Part shown: in pieces, positions 8,095 to 16,963 of the stretch
Layout of the letters: every line of letters begins with the position of its first letter
How positions within the stretch are numbered: the stretch's first letter is position 1
DNA from: Thermoplasmata archaeon
GTDB taxonomy: Archaea > Thermoplasmatota > Thermoplasmata > Lutacidiplasmatales > SKW197
Direction: 5' to 3'
Length of the DNA: 33,275 nucleotides
Assembly: GCA_038874435.1 (NCBI GenBank)
Contig: JAVZCK010000022.1
Span: 1-33,275 of the forward strand
Made by a program: the position numbers and the translations under genes
Notes under the pieces: model-generated
Databases searched by the model: none
The model's input: only the letters and a program-made list of their open reading frames with translations
Told to the model about the DNA's origin: nothing

Positions 8095-8136
8095 ACACTC
8101 ACAGAGCATCGTTAATCATGCAGAATCTTCATTTTC

Positions 8137-8772
8137 CTATTTTCTCTTTCTCCCCTTAATACAGTAGGTGAGGCCAAACCTGTAAACTGCAATAATTTCA
8201 AGCCCTGAGGCTATAAGGTATTGCGAAACATTTCTGTCGATGTACGTGTATCCAAAAACTCTAGCCACCGGCTTTATAAGCCAATAATGGGGAAGAAGAT
8301 ACCATTTTTTTGGCTTTCCAGTCTCAAGAACTGAGAACCTGCCACCTGGTTTCAGTACCCTCTCTAGTTCTATTGCTCCCTTCTGAGGGTGTGGCAACGA
8401 TGTAAATGTAAATGTTGCAATCACACAGTCAAAATAGTTAGATGGAAAACTAAGGTTTTCACAATCGTCCTTCAAAATTTCCACTTTGCTCTGAAACCCT
8501 GCCTTCCTAACCCTTTCCTTCGCCTTCCCCAGCATCCTTTCAGAAAAATCAACCGCATAAACCTTTCCATTCTTCAGTTTTCCGGCGATGTAGGGAAGAA
8601 TTGCACCTGTGCCTGTGCCAAAGTCCAATACATGCTCATCTCCGTTAAGTTCAAGTGTATCGACAGCAAATCGCTTCTCAAAGGTAACACCACCCAGGTC
8701 AAACAAATCATAGAAACTACTCCATCGGTCGTATCTTTTCCTTACTCGGTCTTTTTCGTTCATTGCGCTCAT
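8137..8772 (-). CDS. Class I SAM-dependent methyltransferase
   Basis: A 211-residue UbiE/Methyltransf_11-type enzyme. Motif I is [16 protein letters not shown], the acidic residue of motif II is [10 protein letters not shown], motif III is [20 protein letters not shown], and [19 protein letters not shown] follows as the post-motif element typical of UbiE-like methyltransferases. The substrate cannot be read from sequence; quinone/lipid and small-molecule targets are both found in this family. The start codon overlaps the stop of the VAT gene (ATGA), so it is translated from the same mRNA; a second Met (residue 4) is an alternative start. Confidence 0.88.
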   Translation of the reverse strand: MSAMNEKDRVRKRYDRWSSFYDLFDLGGVTFEKRFAVDTLELNGDEHVLDFGTGTGAILPYIAGKLKNGKVYAVDFSERMLGKAKERVRKAGFQSKVEILKDDCENLSFPSNYFDCVIATFTFTSLPHPQKGAIELERVLKPGGRFSVLETGKPKKWYLLPHYWLIKPVARVFGYTYIDRNVSQYLIASGLEIIAVYRFGLTYCIKGRKRK

Positions 8773-10976
8773 CTGTAATACACGATTTCTTTGTCCTTAC
8801 TCTCTGAAACCTTTATCTTTTTATTGAATTCTTCATAAAACTTTATTTGCTCAGGTGAAAGCGAAGGCTTGGAATTTGCAATTGCTTCCTCAAAGTCTTC
8901 TTTTGTGACATGCTGTGCATTGATATTTTTTCTTAAGGCGATGAGGGCTGCCTCCCTTACTACACCCGCTATATCGGCACCGCTGTACATTTCAAGCCGT
9001 TTCGCAATTTCTTCAAGGTTCACATCTTTTAGAGGCATTTTTGCGGTATGAATCTTCAGAATCGCCAACCGCGTCTTTTCGTCTGGTGGTGGTACATACA
9101 CCAATCTATCAAATCTTCCTGTTCTTAAAATAGCTGGGTCCAGTATGTCTGGTCTGTTTGTGGCAGCAATAACAATCACACCCTGCATCTTTTCAATCCC
9201 ATCCATTGAGGTGAGAAGCTGGTTCACCATTCGTTCAGTAACACCAGAGTCTGAGTGAATTCCGCGCATCGGTGCTATTGCATCAATCTCGTCAAAGAAA
9301 ATTATGCATGGTGATACCTGTCTTGCCTTTTTAAACACTTCCCGAATTGCTTTCTCACTTTCACCCACCCATTTGGATATCAATTCTGGGCCTTTGACTG
9401 AAATAAAATTTGCCTCGCTTTCTGTAGCAACAGCTTTAGCTATCAGTGTTTTACCAGTCCCTGGTGGCCCATATAATAGGAGGCCTCGCAGTGGCTCGAT
9501 ACCCATCCGAGCATATGCTTCTGGGTTCTTGAGAGGGAGTTCCACAAGTTCTTTTACCTGGAGCTTCACATCTTCTAACCCACCAATCATCTCCCACTTC
9601 ACATTTGGAACCTCTATAGAAATGTCCCTTAAGGCAGAAGGTTCTACCACCTTAATTGCGTTCATGAAGTCCTCTCGTTTTACCCGCATTTTCTCCAGAA
9701 GAGTGTGGGGCACAGGCGCGTCTGGATTTATTTCAGGAAGATATCTACGGAGTGCATTCATAGCCGCCTCTCTTGCCAGTGCGGCAAGGTCAGCACCTAC
9801 AAAACCATGGGTTATTGCAGCTAGCTCTGTCAATAGTTTGTCTTTTTCTTCATCTGTGCCCTCTAATGGCATGTCTCTCGTGTGAATCTGTAGTATCTCT
9901 TTTCTGCCTTCTGCAGTAGGAACCCCTATTTCTATCTCCCTATCGAATCGACCTGGACGTCGTAGAGCTGGGTCTACAGCATCCTCCCTATTTGTAGCCG
10001 CAATTACAATCACATTTCCTCTAGGAGAGAGTCCATCCATCAGAGTAAGCAACTGGGCAACAACTCTTCGCTCCACATCGCCTTGAACCTCATCTCGTCT
10101 AGGGGCAATTGAGTCAATTTCGTCTATGAAGATTATTGATGGCGCCTTCTCCTTTGCTTTCTCGAATATCTCCCGTAGTTTCTCCTCGCTTCCACCATAG
10201 AACTTGCTCATTATCTCTGGCCCTTGAATTGCAAAAAAATTTGCATTAGCTTCGTTTGCCACCGCCTTTGCAATTAGTGTCTTCCCTGTTCCTGGAGGAC
10301 CATAAAGTAATACCCCCTTAGGTGGAGTAATGCCCATTCTCTCAAACAGTTCTGGATGTTTAAGGGGTAGTTCTACAGTTTCCTTGACCCGCTGGAGTTG
10401 TTCCTTCAATCCTCCAATATCTTCGTAGGCAACACCAACTCCTCTTGCATCTTCCTCCCTCACAGCTTCCTCTTCAATTTTTATGACGGTCTCGTCAGTA
10501 ACCAGAACCAACCCTTTAGGATCAGTATGAGTTACTACAAATATAAGAGACCCACTCTTCAGTGCCATTCCTGGTATGGTAATAAAGTCTCCTTTTGTTA
10601 GTGGCCTATCTACTAATGCTTTCAAAGCGATGTATTCAATTCCATCTGGATAACGTAGATTAACATTGTAAGGCGCTAGCACTATCTTTCTGGCGTGTGT
10701 TGGGGCTGCCTTTGAAACTACAACACGGTCATTTATAGATACGCCAGCATTTTTTCGTATCAAACTATCAATTCTTATTTTTCCTTTTCCCTCGTCCTCC
10801 TGAAGAATTTTGAACACCTTTGCAGCAGTAGTCTTTTTTCCTGTAATTTCAACGATATCCCCAGGTTTAACCCCCAGACGTAAGCGGGTCTCCGTGTCTA
10901 TTCTAGCCCTTCCAAGCCCGATATCCTGCTGAAGTGCCTCTGCTACTTGGAGGATTAAACTCTGTTTCTCTGTCAT
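8769..10976 (-). CDS. vat: VAT/Cdc48-type AAA+ ATPase
   Basis: A 735-residue hexameric unfoldase, the archaeal p97/Cdc48. The N-terminal double-psi barrel and four-stranded barrel cover roughly residues 1-180. The D1 and D2 rings each show a Walker A GPPGTGKT (D1 at ~226-233), Walker B IIFIDEID / IIFFDEID, the second region of homology (RRPGRFD in D1, LRTGRFD in D2) and pore-loop segments KFYGGSEEK and KWVGESEK. Full length with no missing key residue. The C-terminus ends in YYR, which resembles the HbYX tail used by archaeal AAA unfoldases to dock on the 20S proteasome. The start ATG at 10976 has GGTGG just upstream. Confidence 0.97.
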   Translation of the reverse strand: MTEKQSLILQVAEALQQDIGLGRARIDTETRLRLGVKPGDIVEITGKKTTAAKVFKILQEDEGKGKIRIDSLIRKNAGVSINDRVVVSKAAPTHARKIVLAPYNVNLRYPDGIEYIALKALVDRPLTKGDFITIPGMALKSGSLIFVVTHTDPKGLVLVTDETVIKIEEEAVREEDARGVGVAYEDIGGLKEQLQRVKETVELPLKHPELFERMGITPPKGVLLYGPPGTGKTLIAKAVANEANANFFAIQGPEIMSKFYGGSEEKLREIFEKAKEKAPSIIFIDEIDSIAPRRDEVQGDVERRVVAQLLTLMDGLSPRGNVIVIAATNREDAVDPALRRPGRFDREIEIGVPTAEGRKEILQIHTRDMPLEGTDEEKDKLLTELAAITHGFVGADLAALAREAAMNALRRYLPEINPDAPVPHTLLEKMRVKREDFMNAIKVVEPSALRDISIEVPNVKWEMIGGLEDVKLQVKELVELPLKNPEAYARMGIEPLRGLLLYGPPGTGKTLIAKAVATESEANFISVKGPELISKWVGESEKAIREVFKKARQVSPCIIFFDEIDAIAPMRGIHSDSGVTERMVNQLLTSMDGIEKMQGVIVIAATNRPDILDPAILRTGRFDRLVYVPPPDEKTRLAILKIHTAKMPLKDVNLEEIAKRLEMYSGADIAGVVREAALIALRKNINAQHVTKEDFEEAIANSKPSLSPEQIKFYEEFNKKIKVSESKDKEIVYYR

Positions 10977-11007
10977 GCTACCACCGTCTTCTGTAATACT
11001 GAGAAAG

Positions 11008-11015
11008 TTTATATA
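11008..11015. promoter_or_regulatory. TATA element shared by divergent VAT and calcium-loop protein genes
   Basis: TTTATATA (plus strand) reads TATATAAA on the minus strand. It lies 30 bases before the ATG at 11046 and 31 bases before the VAT ATG at 10976, so it has proper TATA spacing for short-leader transcripts in both directions. No other comparable AT box is present in this 69-base gap. Confidence 0.5.
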
Positions 11016-11045
11016 GTATTTGTTAATTTAGGGAGTGGGATAAAT

Positions 11046-13151
11046 ATGAGGGCAACTATAATCTCGGTGGTTGTTGTAATATGTATGGTGCTGGGTGCAT
11101 CAGCGAGTAATGCTGCAAGACCTACTCCAACTACGGGATTTGTAGGAAATGTTGAAGGACTTTGGTACTATGAAAACGCTACATTACATATTCAGGATGG
11201 AATGTTAGTCAGTGATGCAAACGGAGATGGCAAGGGAGATGTAGTGCTTGCACTGGAGGACGCTACAAATGCTATATTGTATCTGGGGGCGTTTTCTGGT
11301 AGTGGAAAAATTGCATTCAACAACTCCACCCAGATATGGGGCTGGGTTCCTGTAAAAAATTTCACTGAAGAGAGAGACCAGATACTCCTCATTGATGATG
11401 TAAATGGTGATGGGGTTAAGGATATTGCAGTTACTAATGACACAGTGAACACTACCCATGTTCGTCTAAATATTATCTCGGGTAAAACAGGAAGTGTGCT
11501 GAGAACGAATGTATTTGGTGCAAGGGATGTGAACTTCTATTACTCTATCCAGATGACGATAGATATAAAAATGCCTCAGGACGGAATTGGCGAACTTCTG
11601 CTTGTGATGAACCATTCAGTGGCTAAGTCCCTCTTCAACTACACCTATTATGAAAACTACTTAAGAGTTTATGCAATTGACCCAGCTACAGGCAACTCAA
11701 TCTGGACAAATCCGATAGATAGAGGCCCAGTATATTTTCTGATAGACCCCATGAATCCATACCTTGTTACTGTGAGTGAGGATGTCTCCGGGAACAACAA
11801 GCCAGACATTTTCATTCTATCATCAGGTTTGAACATAACCATCATAACACTAACCTTCAACAACTCTGAAATTTCTGTGATTGATTGCCAGACGCAAAAC
11901 ACTGTGTGGGAGCGAAAGGATCTAACTTCTGGGTTCGTGCTGGACTTCCGCGTCTTCGATTTTACTGGTGATGGAAAGAAAGATGTGGCACTTTCAAAAG
12001 TGAGCATAGGGTTGAGTGGATTCAGCCCAGTCCCTGTAGACAACGTTACTGAAGTGCTGTATGGAAATAACGGTAGTGTTGCCTCAAGGATGAGCCATGA
12101 TGTGGGAATCATATTTTCAGGATTGCCAGTAAATTCAATAATGTGGATGATGAGTTTTGGGTTCTATTCAGAAGTGTTCAGCATTCAGAATTTTGCGGAT
12201 TTCAGTGGAGATAATGTACCGGACCTTGTTCTCGCACCATTTGATTTTATTCCATTTTTAAACACCATTTTAAACCTCACCCTTCCCCCAAAGACAACTG
12301 CAAATCTTACACTGCTGGATGCCAAAAATAACGCTACAATCTGGCAAAAGGAAATTAATGACACCATGACCCTTGCATTTCTGTACCCGGACATAACAGG
12401 AGACTCTCGCCTGGAATTCTACACAATCCCGAATCCTTTTTCCTCTGCCAATTTCTCAAGAATAGTGATGTACAACAGTAGCAATGGTAATGTCCTCTGG
12501 AATTACTCCTGCCCACCAGGATTTAATCTCTGGGCGATGCTTGCATCAAATCTTGGCCAATTCACAGACCTCGATGCAGATGGAAAACCAGATTTTGCAT
12601 TTGTCGAGTCCACAGGCAACACTGGCAGTTACGAAAATATCCAGTTGACCGTTATTTCGGGAGTAACTGGAACTAAGATTTACCAGACAACACATAAAGT
12701 GGCAATTACACCTTACACTGGCACAGCAGTTAATGTTGAACTGATGGTAGAAGGAGACATTAGCGGAGATGGAAAGAATGACATCGCCATGGTTGTGAGC
12801 GGACAGACAACCGAAAACGACACTCTAAGCTACAGCTATGCTCTTAATGGCACAGATGGTACTGCAATGTGGTACACTGTGGTCAACAGCACATATGGTG
12901 AACAAACAATGATATTAGGATTAGGAATGTTTGGTGCAATGTACGGTGTCCCCTCCGCTCAATGTGACTTGAATGGAAATGGACTTTCAGATGATGCAGC
13001 TGTCGGAACTTCAAATGCAATCTTTATTGTTTACACTATTCCTGGTTCTCCAGTGGAGGAAAAAACAAACTCCGTTTTGATTCCAACTATGATTGTTGGC
13101 GTTACTCTCCTAACAATAATTGGAAAAACAAGAAAGGAGGAAAAAATATGA
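11046..13151 (+). CDS. Surface protein with nine calcium-loop (FG-GAP-like) repeats
   Basis: A 701-residue exported protein: signal peptide at ~1-20 (ISVVVVICMVLGASASNA) and a C-terminal hydrophobic anchor (SVLIPTMIVGVTLLTII) followed by basic KTRKEE. Between them are at least nine DxNxDG-type calcium loops followed by a hydrophobic strand: DANGDGKGDVVLA, DVNGDGVKDIAV, DVSGNNKPDIFI, DFTGDGKKDVALS, DFSGDNVPDLVLA, DITGDSRLEFY, DLDADGKPDFAFV, DISGDGKNDIAMV and DLNGNGLSDDAAV. This is the integrin-type FG-GAP/VCBS repeat pattern, which usually folds into a beta-propeller. Many N-glycosylation sequons are present. The ligand is unknown. Its stop codon overlaps the start of the KaiC-like ATPase gene, an unexpected partner for a surface protein. 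Confidence 0.85.
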   Translation: MRATIISVVVVICMVLGASASNAARPTPTTGFVGNVEGLWYYENATLHIQDGMLVSDANGDGKGDVVLALEDATNAILYLGAFSGSGKIAFNNSTQIWGWVPVKNFTEERDQILLIDDVNGDGVKDIAVTNDTVNTTHVRLNIISGKTGSVLRTNVFGARDVNFYYSIQMTIDIKMPQDGIGELLLVMNHSVAKSLFNYTYYENYLRVYAIDPATGNSIWTNPIDRGPVYFLIDPMNPYLVTVSEDVSGNNKPDIFILSSGLNITIITLTFNNSEISVIDCQTQNTVWERKDLTSGFVLDFRVFDFTGDGKKDVALSKVSIGLSGFSPVPVDNVTEVLYGNNGSVASRMSHDVGIIFSGLPVNSIMWMMSFGFYSEVFSIQNFADFSGDNVPDLVLAPFDFIPFLNTILNLTLPPKTTANLTLLDAKNNATIWQKEINDTMTLAFLYPDITGDSRLEFYTIPNPFSSANFSRIVMYNSSNGNVLWNYSCPPGFNLWAMLASNLGQFTDLDADGKPDFAFVESTGNTGSYENIQLTVISGVTGTKIYQTTHKVAITPYTGTAVNVELMVEGDISGDGKNDIAMVVSGQTTENDTLSYSYALNGTDGTAMWYTVVNSTYGEQTMILGLGMFGAMYGVPSAQCDLNGNGLSDDAAVGTSNAIFIVYTIPGSPVEEKTNSVLIPTMIVGVTLLTIIGKTRKEEKI

Positions 13152-13855
13152 ATACAGATGATAGAATACCAACATACATAAAAGGACTTGACGAGAGAAT
13201 GGAAGGGGGAATACCGAAAAAGTACATTGTGCTGGTCTGTGGACACGCAGGGACGATGAAATCATCGTTCACATACAGTGTGTTGTATCATTCAGCAAAA
13301 AAGGGAATGAAGGGAATGTACATTACACTGGAGCAAAGCAGGGAAAGTCTACTTGAACACATGCAAAAGCTTGGGTTTACTGACTATGTATCAGAAAACC
13401 TTATCGTTGTGGACCTAGCAAAAGTACGAAAAGACATGGGTGTGCAGCAGGGTGACCAGAAGGAGATTGATTGGCTTGGTTCACTGATCAACGCACTGAA
13501 GGCATACAAGAACATGTTTGGTTGCGAGATCATGGTGCTTGACTCCCTAGCAGCACTGTACTCTCTTACCGACTTTAAGAACCCGAGAAGCGACTTATTT
13601 GCCTTCTTTGAAAAAATAAGAGATCTAGGACTCACTGCTCTCTTAATCTCTGAAATGCCAACAGACAAACAAGTTTTTGGACTGTATGGGATAGAAGACT
13701 TTCTCTCAGATGGCATCATTCATTTGGCAACTGAAAAATCAGGTAACTCTGTGAACCTCTTCCTAGGGGTTGTAAAAATGAGAAAGACAAACCATGATAG
13801 AGGGTACTTCCCACTGATATTTGATAACGGAGTATTTGAGATTGTAACAGATTAA
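13148..13855 (+). CDS. KaiC-like RecA-fold ATPase
   Basis: A single-domain KaiC/RecA-superfamily ATPase of 235 residues. It has the family opening IKGLDERMEGGIPKKYIVLV, Walker A GHAGTMKSS (~32-40), a glutamate at YITLEQS (~62) in the position of the KaiC catalytic acid, and Walker B EIMVLDSLAAL. The C-terminal lobe (VNLFLGVVKMRKTNHDRGYFP) is typical of archaeal KaiC-like proteins. It has no signal peptide and is cytosolic. The ATG overlaps the upstream stop (ATGA) with GGAGG close by, so it is co-translated with the surface protein. Archaeal KaiC homologues act mostly in signalling; the partner here is unknown. Confidence 0.88.
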   Translation: MNTDDRIPTYIKGLDERMEGGIPKKYIVLVCGHAGTMKSSFTYSVLYHSAKKGMKGMYITLEQSRESLLEHMQKLGFTDYVSENLIVVDLAKVRKDMGVQQGDQKEIDWLGSLINALKAYKNMFGCEIMVLDSLAALYSLTDFKNPRSDLFAFFEKIRDLGLTALLISEMPTDKQVFGLYGIEDFLSDGIIHLATEKSGNSVNLFLGVVKMRKTNHDRGYFPLIFDNGVFEIVTD

Positions 13856-13868
13856 AAATAACCCGGGC

Positions 13869-13888
13869 TCTTTCTTTATCTTTTTTGA
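13869..13888 (+). terminator. T-rich terminator after the KaiC-like gene
   Basis: Pyrimidine-rich CTTTCTTTATCTTTTTTG lies 15-30 bases after the stop codon and ahead of the next promoter, the usual archaeal terminator form. Confidence 0.45.
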
Positions 13889-13898
13889 TGAGTGTAAT

Positions 13899-13906
13899 CT
13901 ATATAT
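13899..13906 (+). promoter_or_regulatory. TATA box of hpt
   Basis: CTATATAT is centred 25 bases before the hpt ATG, with no Shine-Dalgarno site, again indicating a leaderless mRNA. Confidence 0.5.
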
Positions 13907-13927
13907 CCATCATTTTAATCTCCTGAT

Positions 13928-14485
13928 ATGGAACCTAAACTGCTCAAACGTAGCCTCCAGGAAGCGAAAATCACAAGGTTTGGGGAATACAACTATTTTG
14001 TAAATCCATTCACTGACGGTGTTCCTCGCCTTTACCCCGAGCTTATTGAGGAAGTAAGAGATGCAGTTATTGCAACTGCAGATCCTGATTTTGATCTAAT
14101 TGCTACCCCTGAAGCAATGGGAATCCACATAGCTACGGCAGTTTCGATGAAAATGCGCAAACCTTTCGTGATAATAAGAAAAAAGAAGTATGGACTGGAA
14201 GGGGAGGGGTCGCTAACACAAATAACTGGCTATTCTAAGTCAAACATGTATGTGAACGACATAAAAGCAGGGGACAGGGTATTATTGTTAGACAATGTAA
14301 TCAGCACTGGTTCTACCTTAACTGCAATAATCAAGGCGATACGAATGATGGGAGGCATTGTTGTAGACGCAGTTGTAGTAGTAGATAAAGGAGAGGGCAA
14401 GAAAAAAGTGGAAAAAGAGTGTGGGATTAAAATAAAAACTCTAGTGCGCGTGGAAATTGTTGATGGAAGAGTTATTGTGATTTAA
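13928..14485 (+). CDS. hpt: Hypoxanthine phosphoribosyltransferase (archaeal type)
   Basis: A purine-salvage enzyme of 185 residues that converts hypoxanthine (and possibly guanine or adenine) plus PRPP to the nucleotide. Archaeal Hpt signatures are RFGEYNYFVNPFTDGVPRLYPEL at the N-terminus (residues 17-39), EAMGIHIATAVS, FVIIRKKKYGLEGEG and QITGYSKSNMYVND. The PRPP-binding motif is VLLLDNVISTGSTL at ~118-131. Normally two adjacent acidic residues stand before the V; here the second is Asn123, which is unusual. The C-terminal KTLVRVEIVDGRV is also family-typical. It is monocistronic and overlaps the convergent creatininase-family gene by 14 bases at the 3' end. Confidence 0.9.
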   Translation: MEPKLLKRSLQEAKITRFGEYNYFVNPFTDGVPRLYPELIEEVRDAVIATADPDFDLIATPEAMGIHIATAVSMKMRKPFVIIRKKKYGLEGEGSLTQITGYSKSNMYVNDIKAGDRVLLLDNVISTGSTLTAIIKAIRMMGGIVVDAVVVVDKGEGKKKVEKECGIKIKTLVRVEIVDGRVIVI

Positions 14486-15197
14486 TTCCAAAGTTCTCTT
14501 TTATCAATGCTACCAATTTTTCTATTATGTATTCATCAATTTCCTTACCTAGCTCCTTGGTAGCTTTTTGCGGTTCCCCTGTAAAACCATCCCAGTATTT
14601 CTCAGGATGCTTTAATACCATGAATTTAGGAATTCTATTGCTACCACTTCTTGCTTTTCCAATTTTAACAAGCTCTGGTCTTATTGAAAGCATCCTCGCG
14701 CTCTCTATAAGCCCACCATGTCCATCATCTAGTGGAAACTTGAGACCTCTCAATTCGTAGGCAATATCATAGTCCGAGAGCATCATAATCTTAACATTCT
14801 CACTCTCATTAGAAACTATCTCCTTGCATGCCTCGTTGACCGCTTGCATGTGTGCTGCACCAGCATGACCTGTAATTAGCACGAAGTTCCTGAAACCATT
14901 TCTTGTAAATTCAGAGATAATATCATAAATGAGAGAACGTAGCGTATCTGTTGAAATTGAAATTGTGCCGGGAAAGTTTTTAGTGCTGCTGCAATTTCCG
15001 TAATACAGTGGGGGTGCTAGAACCCCGTTGAATTTGCTTGCTAGTTCACTGCACACTTTCTCTGCCTGAAAATAGTCAGTTAGGAGTGGAAGATGGGGGC
15101 CGTGAGCTTCCACTGCACCGATTGGCAAAAAAACAATAGTTTTTTCTTTGTTAATAGCTGCAACATCCTCACTTGTAAGTTCGCCATACTTCAGCAT
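14472..15197 (-). CDS. Creatininase-family amidohydrolase (ArfB/MftE-like)
   Basis: A 241-residue enzyme of the creatininase fold. Metal ligands are recognisable: E30 and H32 in PIGAVEAHGPHLPL, D41 in LLTDYF, H111 in LITGHAGAAH, and E165 in DDGHGGLIESARML. Family members hydrolyse linear or cyclic amides: creatininase itself, ArfB (a formamide deformylase in archaeal riboflavin/F420 synthesis) and MftE. ArfB is the most plausible archaeal role, but substrate assignment is inference. The start ATG at 15197 lies within the last codons of the upstream lamin-tail gene (7-base overlap), so it is translationally coupled to it. Confidence 0.82.
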   Translation of the reverse strand: MLKYGELTSEDVAAINKEKTIVFLPIGAVEAHGPHLPLLTDYFQAEKVCSELASKFNGVLAPPLYYGNCSSTKNFPGTISISTDTLRSLIYDIISEFTRNGFRNFVLITGHAGAAHMQAVNEACKEIVSNESENVKIMMLSDYDIAYELRGLKFPLDDGHGGLIESARMLSIRPELVKIGKARSGSNRIPKFMVLKHPEKYWDGFTGEPQKATKELGKEIDEYIIEKLVALIKENFGIKSQ

Positions 15198-16162
15198 AAT
15201 TTTATCCCCCTTCTTCTAAAACTCAGCAAAACCACAATTGTTATTGGTAGAAACATGGCAATGTGTAGTCGTTCTGGAATTGTTGGTGGGCGTTCCGTGG
15301 CATTCGTCACAATGAAGTCCACGGCGCAGTTGTTCGTATCCACTGGAGGTGTTCCCACTCTCTTTATTGACATGCCTGGAGTTACCGCACCCGTGGCATC
15401 TTCCATAAGTGTGTTGCTTGGAGAATAATTGTGCGTCCCGCCAGTTGTGGCATTCCATTCTACTCTATCTATACACAGCCATGCAGAAGAAGCAGAAGAA
15501 TACCAAAGTAGTTTAAGACTCCCACCATTACCTGATAGAATGTTTCCTCCAAGGTCAACATAAAGGTAGTTACTGCCAGAGGGATATATCTGCGTAGTTA
15601 AACTAGATAAGGGGGCACTCCATGCACTATAACTGCCATTTCCACACTTTTCAAGTTTCCAGTCCTGTAAATTCACAGCCGAAATAAGTGGGAAGTAGAG
15701 ATAGATATAATCGCTACCGCCATCCCCTGGCTCTGCGACTACTTCGTAGATAAGTGCTTTCTGGGTGGTAGCATAAAATGTCAGATTCTTTTCTACGCTG
15801 CTACCATTTACGTATACTGATGTTTGATTTGCAAAATAAATGCTTCCGTTCGTTTCATATGTAAAATAAATCATATCATTGTCTATTCCACCCTCCTTAA
15901 CTGGATTTACGATCGTGCCATTTATCACAGTAATATTGTCACCGGGCACGATGAGGTCATAGAAACCAGTAGCATTGACACTTGCATTGCCATATTTGAC
16001 CCCATCTATCCAAGCAGTTATTGTAGAATTAGATGGTAACAGATTCCCCTCTTTGTACGCAAGCCCATATTGATTATATGGAATCACTGGTGCACCGATT
16101 ACACCCATTGAACAGATGAAAAACAATACAAACAACACAGACAACACTTTTACAGATTTCAT
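15191..16162 (-). CDS. Secreted lamin-tail-domain-like surface protein
   Basis: A 323-residue exported protein with a signal peptide at residues 1-23 (VLSVLFVLFFICSMGVIGAP). The central region (IYEVVAEPGDGGSDYIYLYF, NLQDWKLEKCGNGSYSAW, then GGSLKLLWY and CIDRVEWN) has the layout of a lamin-tail (LTD) domain, a beta-sandwich common on archaeal and bacterial surfaces. The N-terminal part is beta-rich with N-glycosylation sequons. The tail is PPTIPE followed by a hydrophobic stretch and RRRG, resembling the tripartite sorting signals handled by archaeosortases. A TATA box at 16184-16191 is 26 bases from the ATG, so the mRNA is probably leaderless. Its stop overlaps the start of the creatininase-family gene. 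Confidence 0.75.
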   Translation of the reverse strand: MKSVKVLSVLFVLFFICSMGVIGAPVIPYNQYGLAYKEGNLLPSNSTITAWIDGVKYGNASVNATGFYDLIVPGDNITVINGTIVNPVKEGGIDNDMIYFTYETNGSIYFANQTSVYVNGSSVEKNLTFYATTQKALIYEVVAEPGDGGSDYIYLYFPLISAVNLQDWKLEKCGNGSYSAWSAPLSSLTTQIYPSGSNYLYVDLGGNILSGNGGSLKLLWYSSASSAWLCIDRVEWNATTGGTHNYSPSNTLMEDATGAVTPGMSIKRVGTPPVDTNNCAVDFIVTNATERPPTIPERLHIAMFLPITIVVLLSFRRRGIKLC

Positions 16163-16191
16163 AAAAGAAAAATAAAAAAGGAGTATATAAG
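16161..16191 (-). promoter_or_regulatory. Combined promoter and terminator in a 32-base gap
   Basis: On the minus strand CTTATATA (16191-16184) is the TATA box of the lamin-tail gene. The following CCTTTTTTATTTTTCTTTT is a T-rich tract that can terminate the DUF350 transcript. Both signals overlap in the gap between the two genes. Confidence 0.5.
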
Positions 16192-16194
16192 TTT

Positions 16195-16812
16195 TTACAG
16201 TGGGATGTTGCCTGCACCCATCGCTGCTGCAATTGCGCCACCGATGCCAGAGACAGCTGCTGCAATCATCGAGGAGACACCGTAGAGGATACCTGCAATT
16301 AAAATACCCACTGCAAGATTCTTTTTGTTCAATTCTTCGGTTTCATCAATGTTCTTTGTGAGTTTATCCAGTGCTTTGAAAGCAAGGGTAATACCGAGAG
16401 ATGCAAGTAAGATACCAATAAGCACAGATATCAGTGCAGCAATGAAACCCAACAAGCTTGGGTTCGTTGTGATGGCAGTAGTCATTCCTCTTATGCCACT
16501 GGTAATCACCTGGGTATAGGCAATTACTACACCTGCACAAACAATGCCCACTGCGTAATTGCCTTTCTTAACCTCATCCCAAATGTTTATCTTCGGCATC
16601 AACTTCGAGAGTACGTTCAAACCTAGATATATGGATGCAATCGCAAGTGCTATGCCTATTACCAACTGAAGTAACCCACCAAGTATAGCCCAGAGCCATG
16701 CTAGATCTGATGGACTCGTACCGGTCGTGTTGTTGTCTGCGCTCGCAATCCCTGCCCCAATAAGAATTGTGGCAAGCACAATTCCTATCATCCCTATTTG
16801 ATTCAACTTCAT
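16195..16812 (-). CDS. DUF350-type membrane protein, internally duplicated
   Basis: A 205-residue membrane protein. A signal peptide or first membrane segment covers ~6-25 (GMIGIVLATILIGAGIASAD), followed by a short Asn/Thr-rich loop and four more hydrophobic segments. Two halves repeat the same pattern: a hydrophobic helix, then KLMPKINIWDEVKKGNYAVG or KLTKNIDETEELNKKNLAVG, then another hydrophobic helix. This is the DUF350 (YjfL-like) signature, duplicated. Function is unknown in archaea. The ATG at 16812 is preceded by GGTGATG at 16815-16821, and a TATA-like AAATTTAAATAAG lies at 16843-16855. Confidence 0.72.
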   Translation of the reverse strand: MKLNQIGMIGIVLATILIGAGIASADNNTTGTSPSDLAWLWAILGGLLQLVIGIALAIASIYLGLNVLSKLMPKINIWDEVKKGNYAVGIVCAGVVIAYTQVITSGIRGMTTAITTNPSLLGFIAALISVLIGILLASLGITLAFKALDKLTKNIDETEELNKKNLAVGILIAGILYGVSSMIAAAVSGIGGAIAAAMGAGNIPL

Positions 16813-16842
16813 AACATCACCAGATTGAAGTATATGTTTGTC

Positions 16843-16855
16843 TTATTTAAATTTA
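16843..16855 (-). promoter_or_regulatory. TATA box of the DUF350 gene
   Basis: AAATTTAAATAAG on the minus strand puts the transcript start near 16822. The leader is then about ten bases and is made up almost entirely of the GGTGATG ribosome-binding site. Confidence 0.45.
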
Positions 16856-16963
16856 TTGGGCGGAGAATAAAGGAAAAAGCTAAGCGTAGAAACAGTTTAA
16901 AATAAGGATATATTTATTTATCATGGTGCACAACTCAGTTCTTTGAACAAGTTGGCAAGAATA

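Noticed and set aside
9304-9885. 193-codon plus-strand frame antisense to VAT
   Set aside because: It is the complement of conserved AAA+ motifs (Walker and linker codons); such antisense frames are routine in this family.
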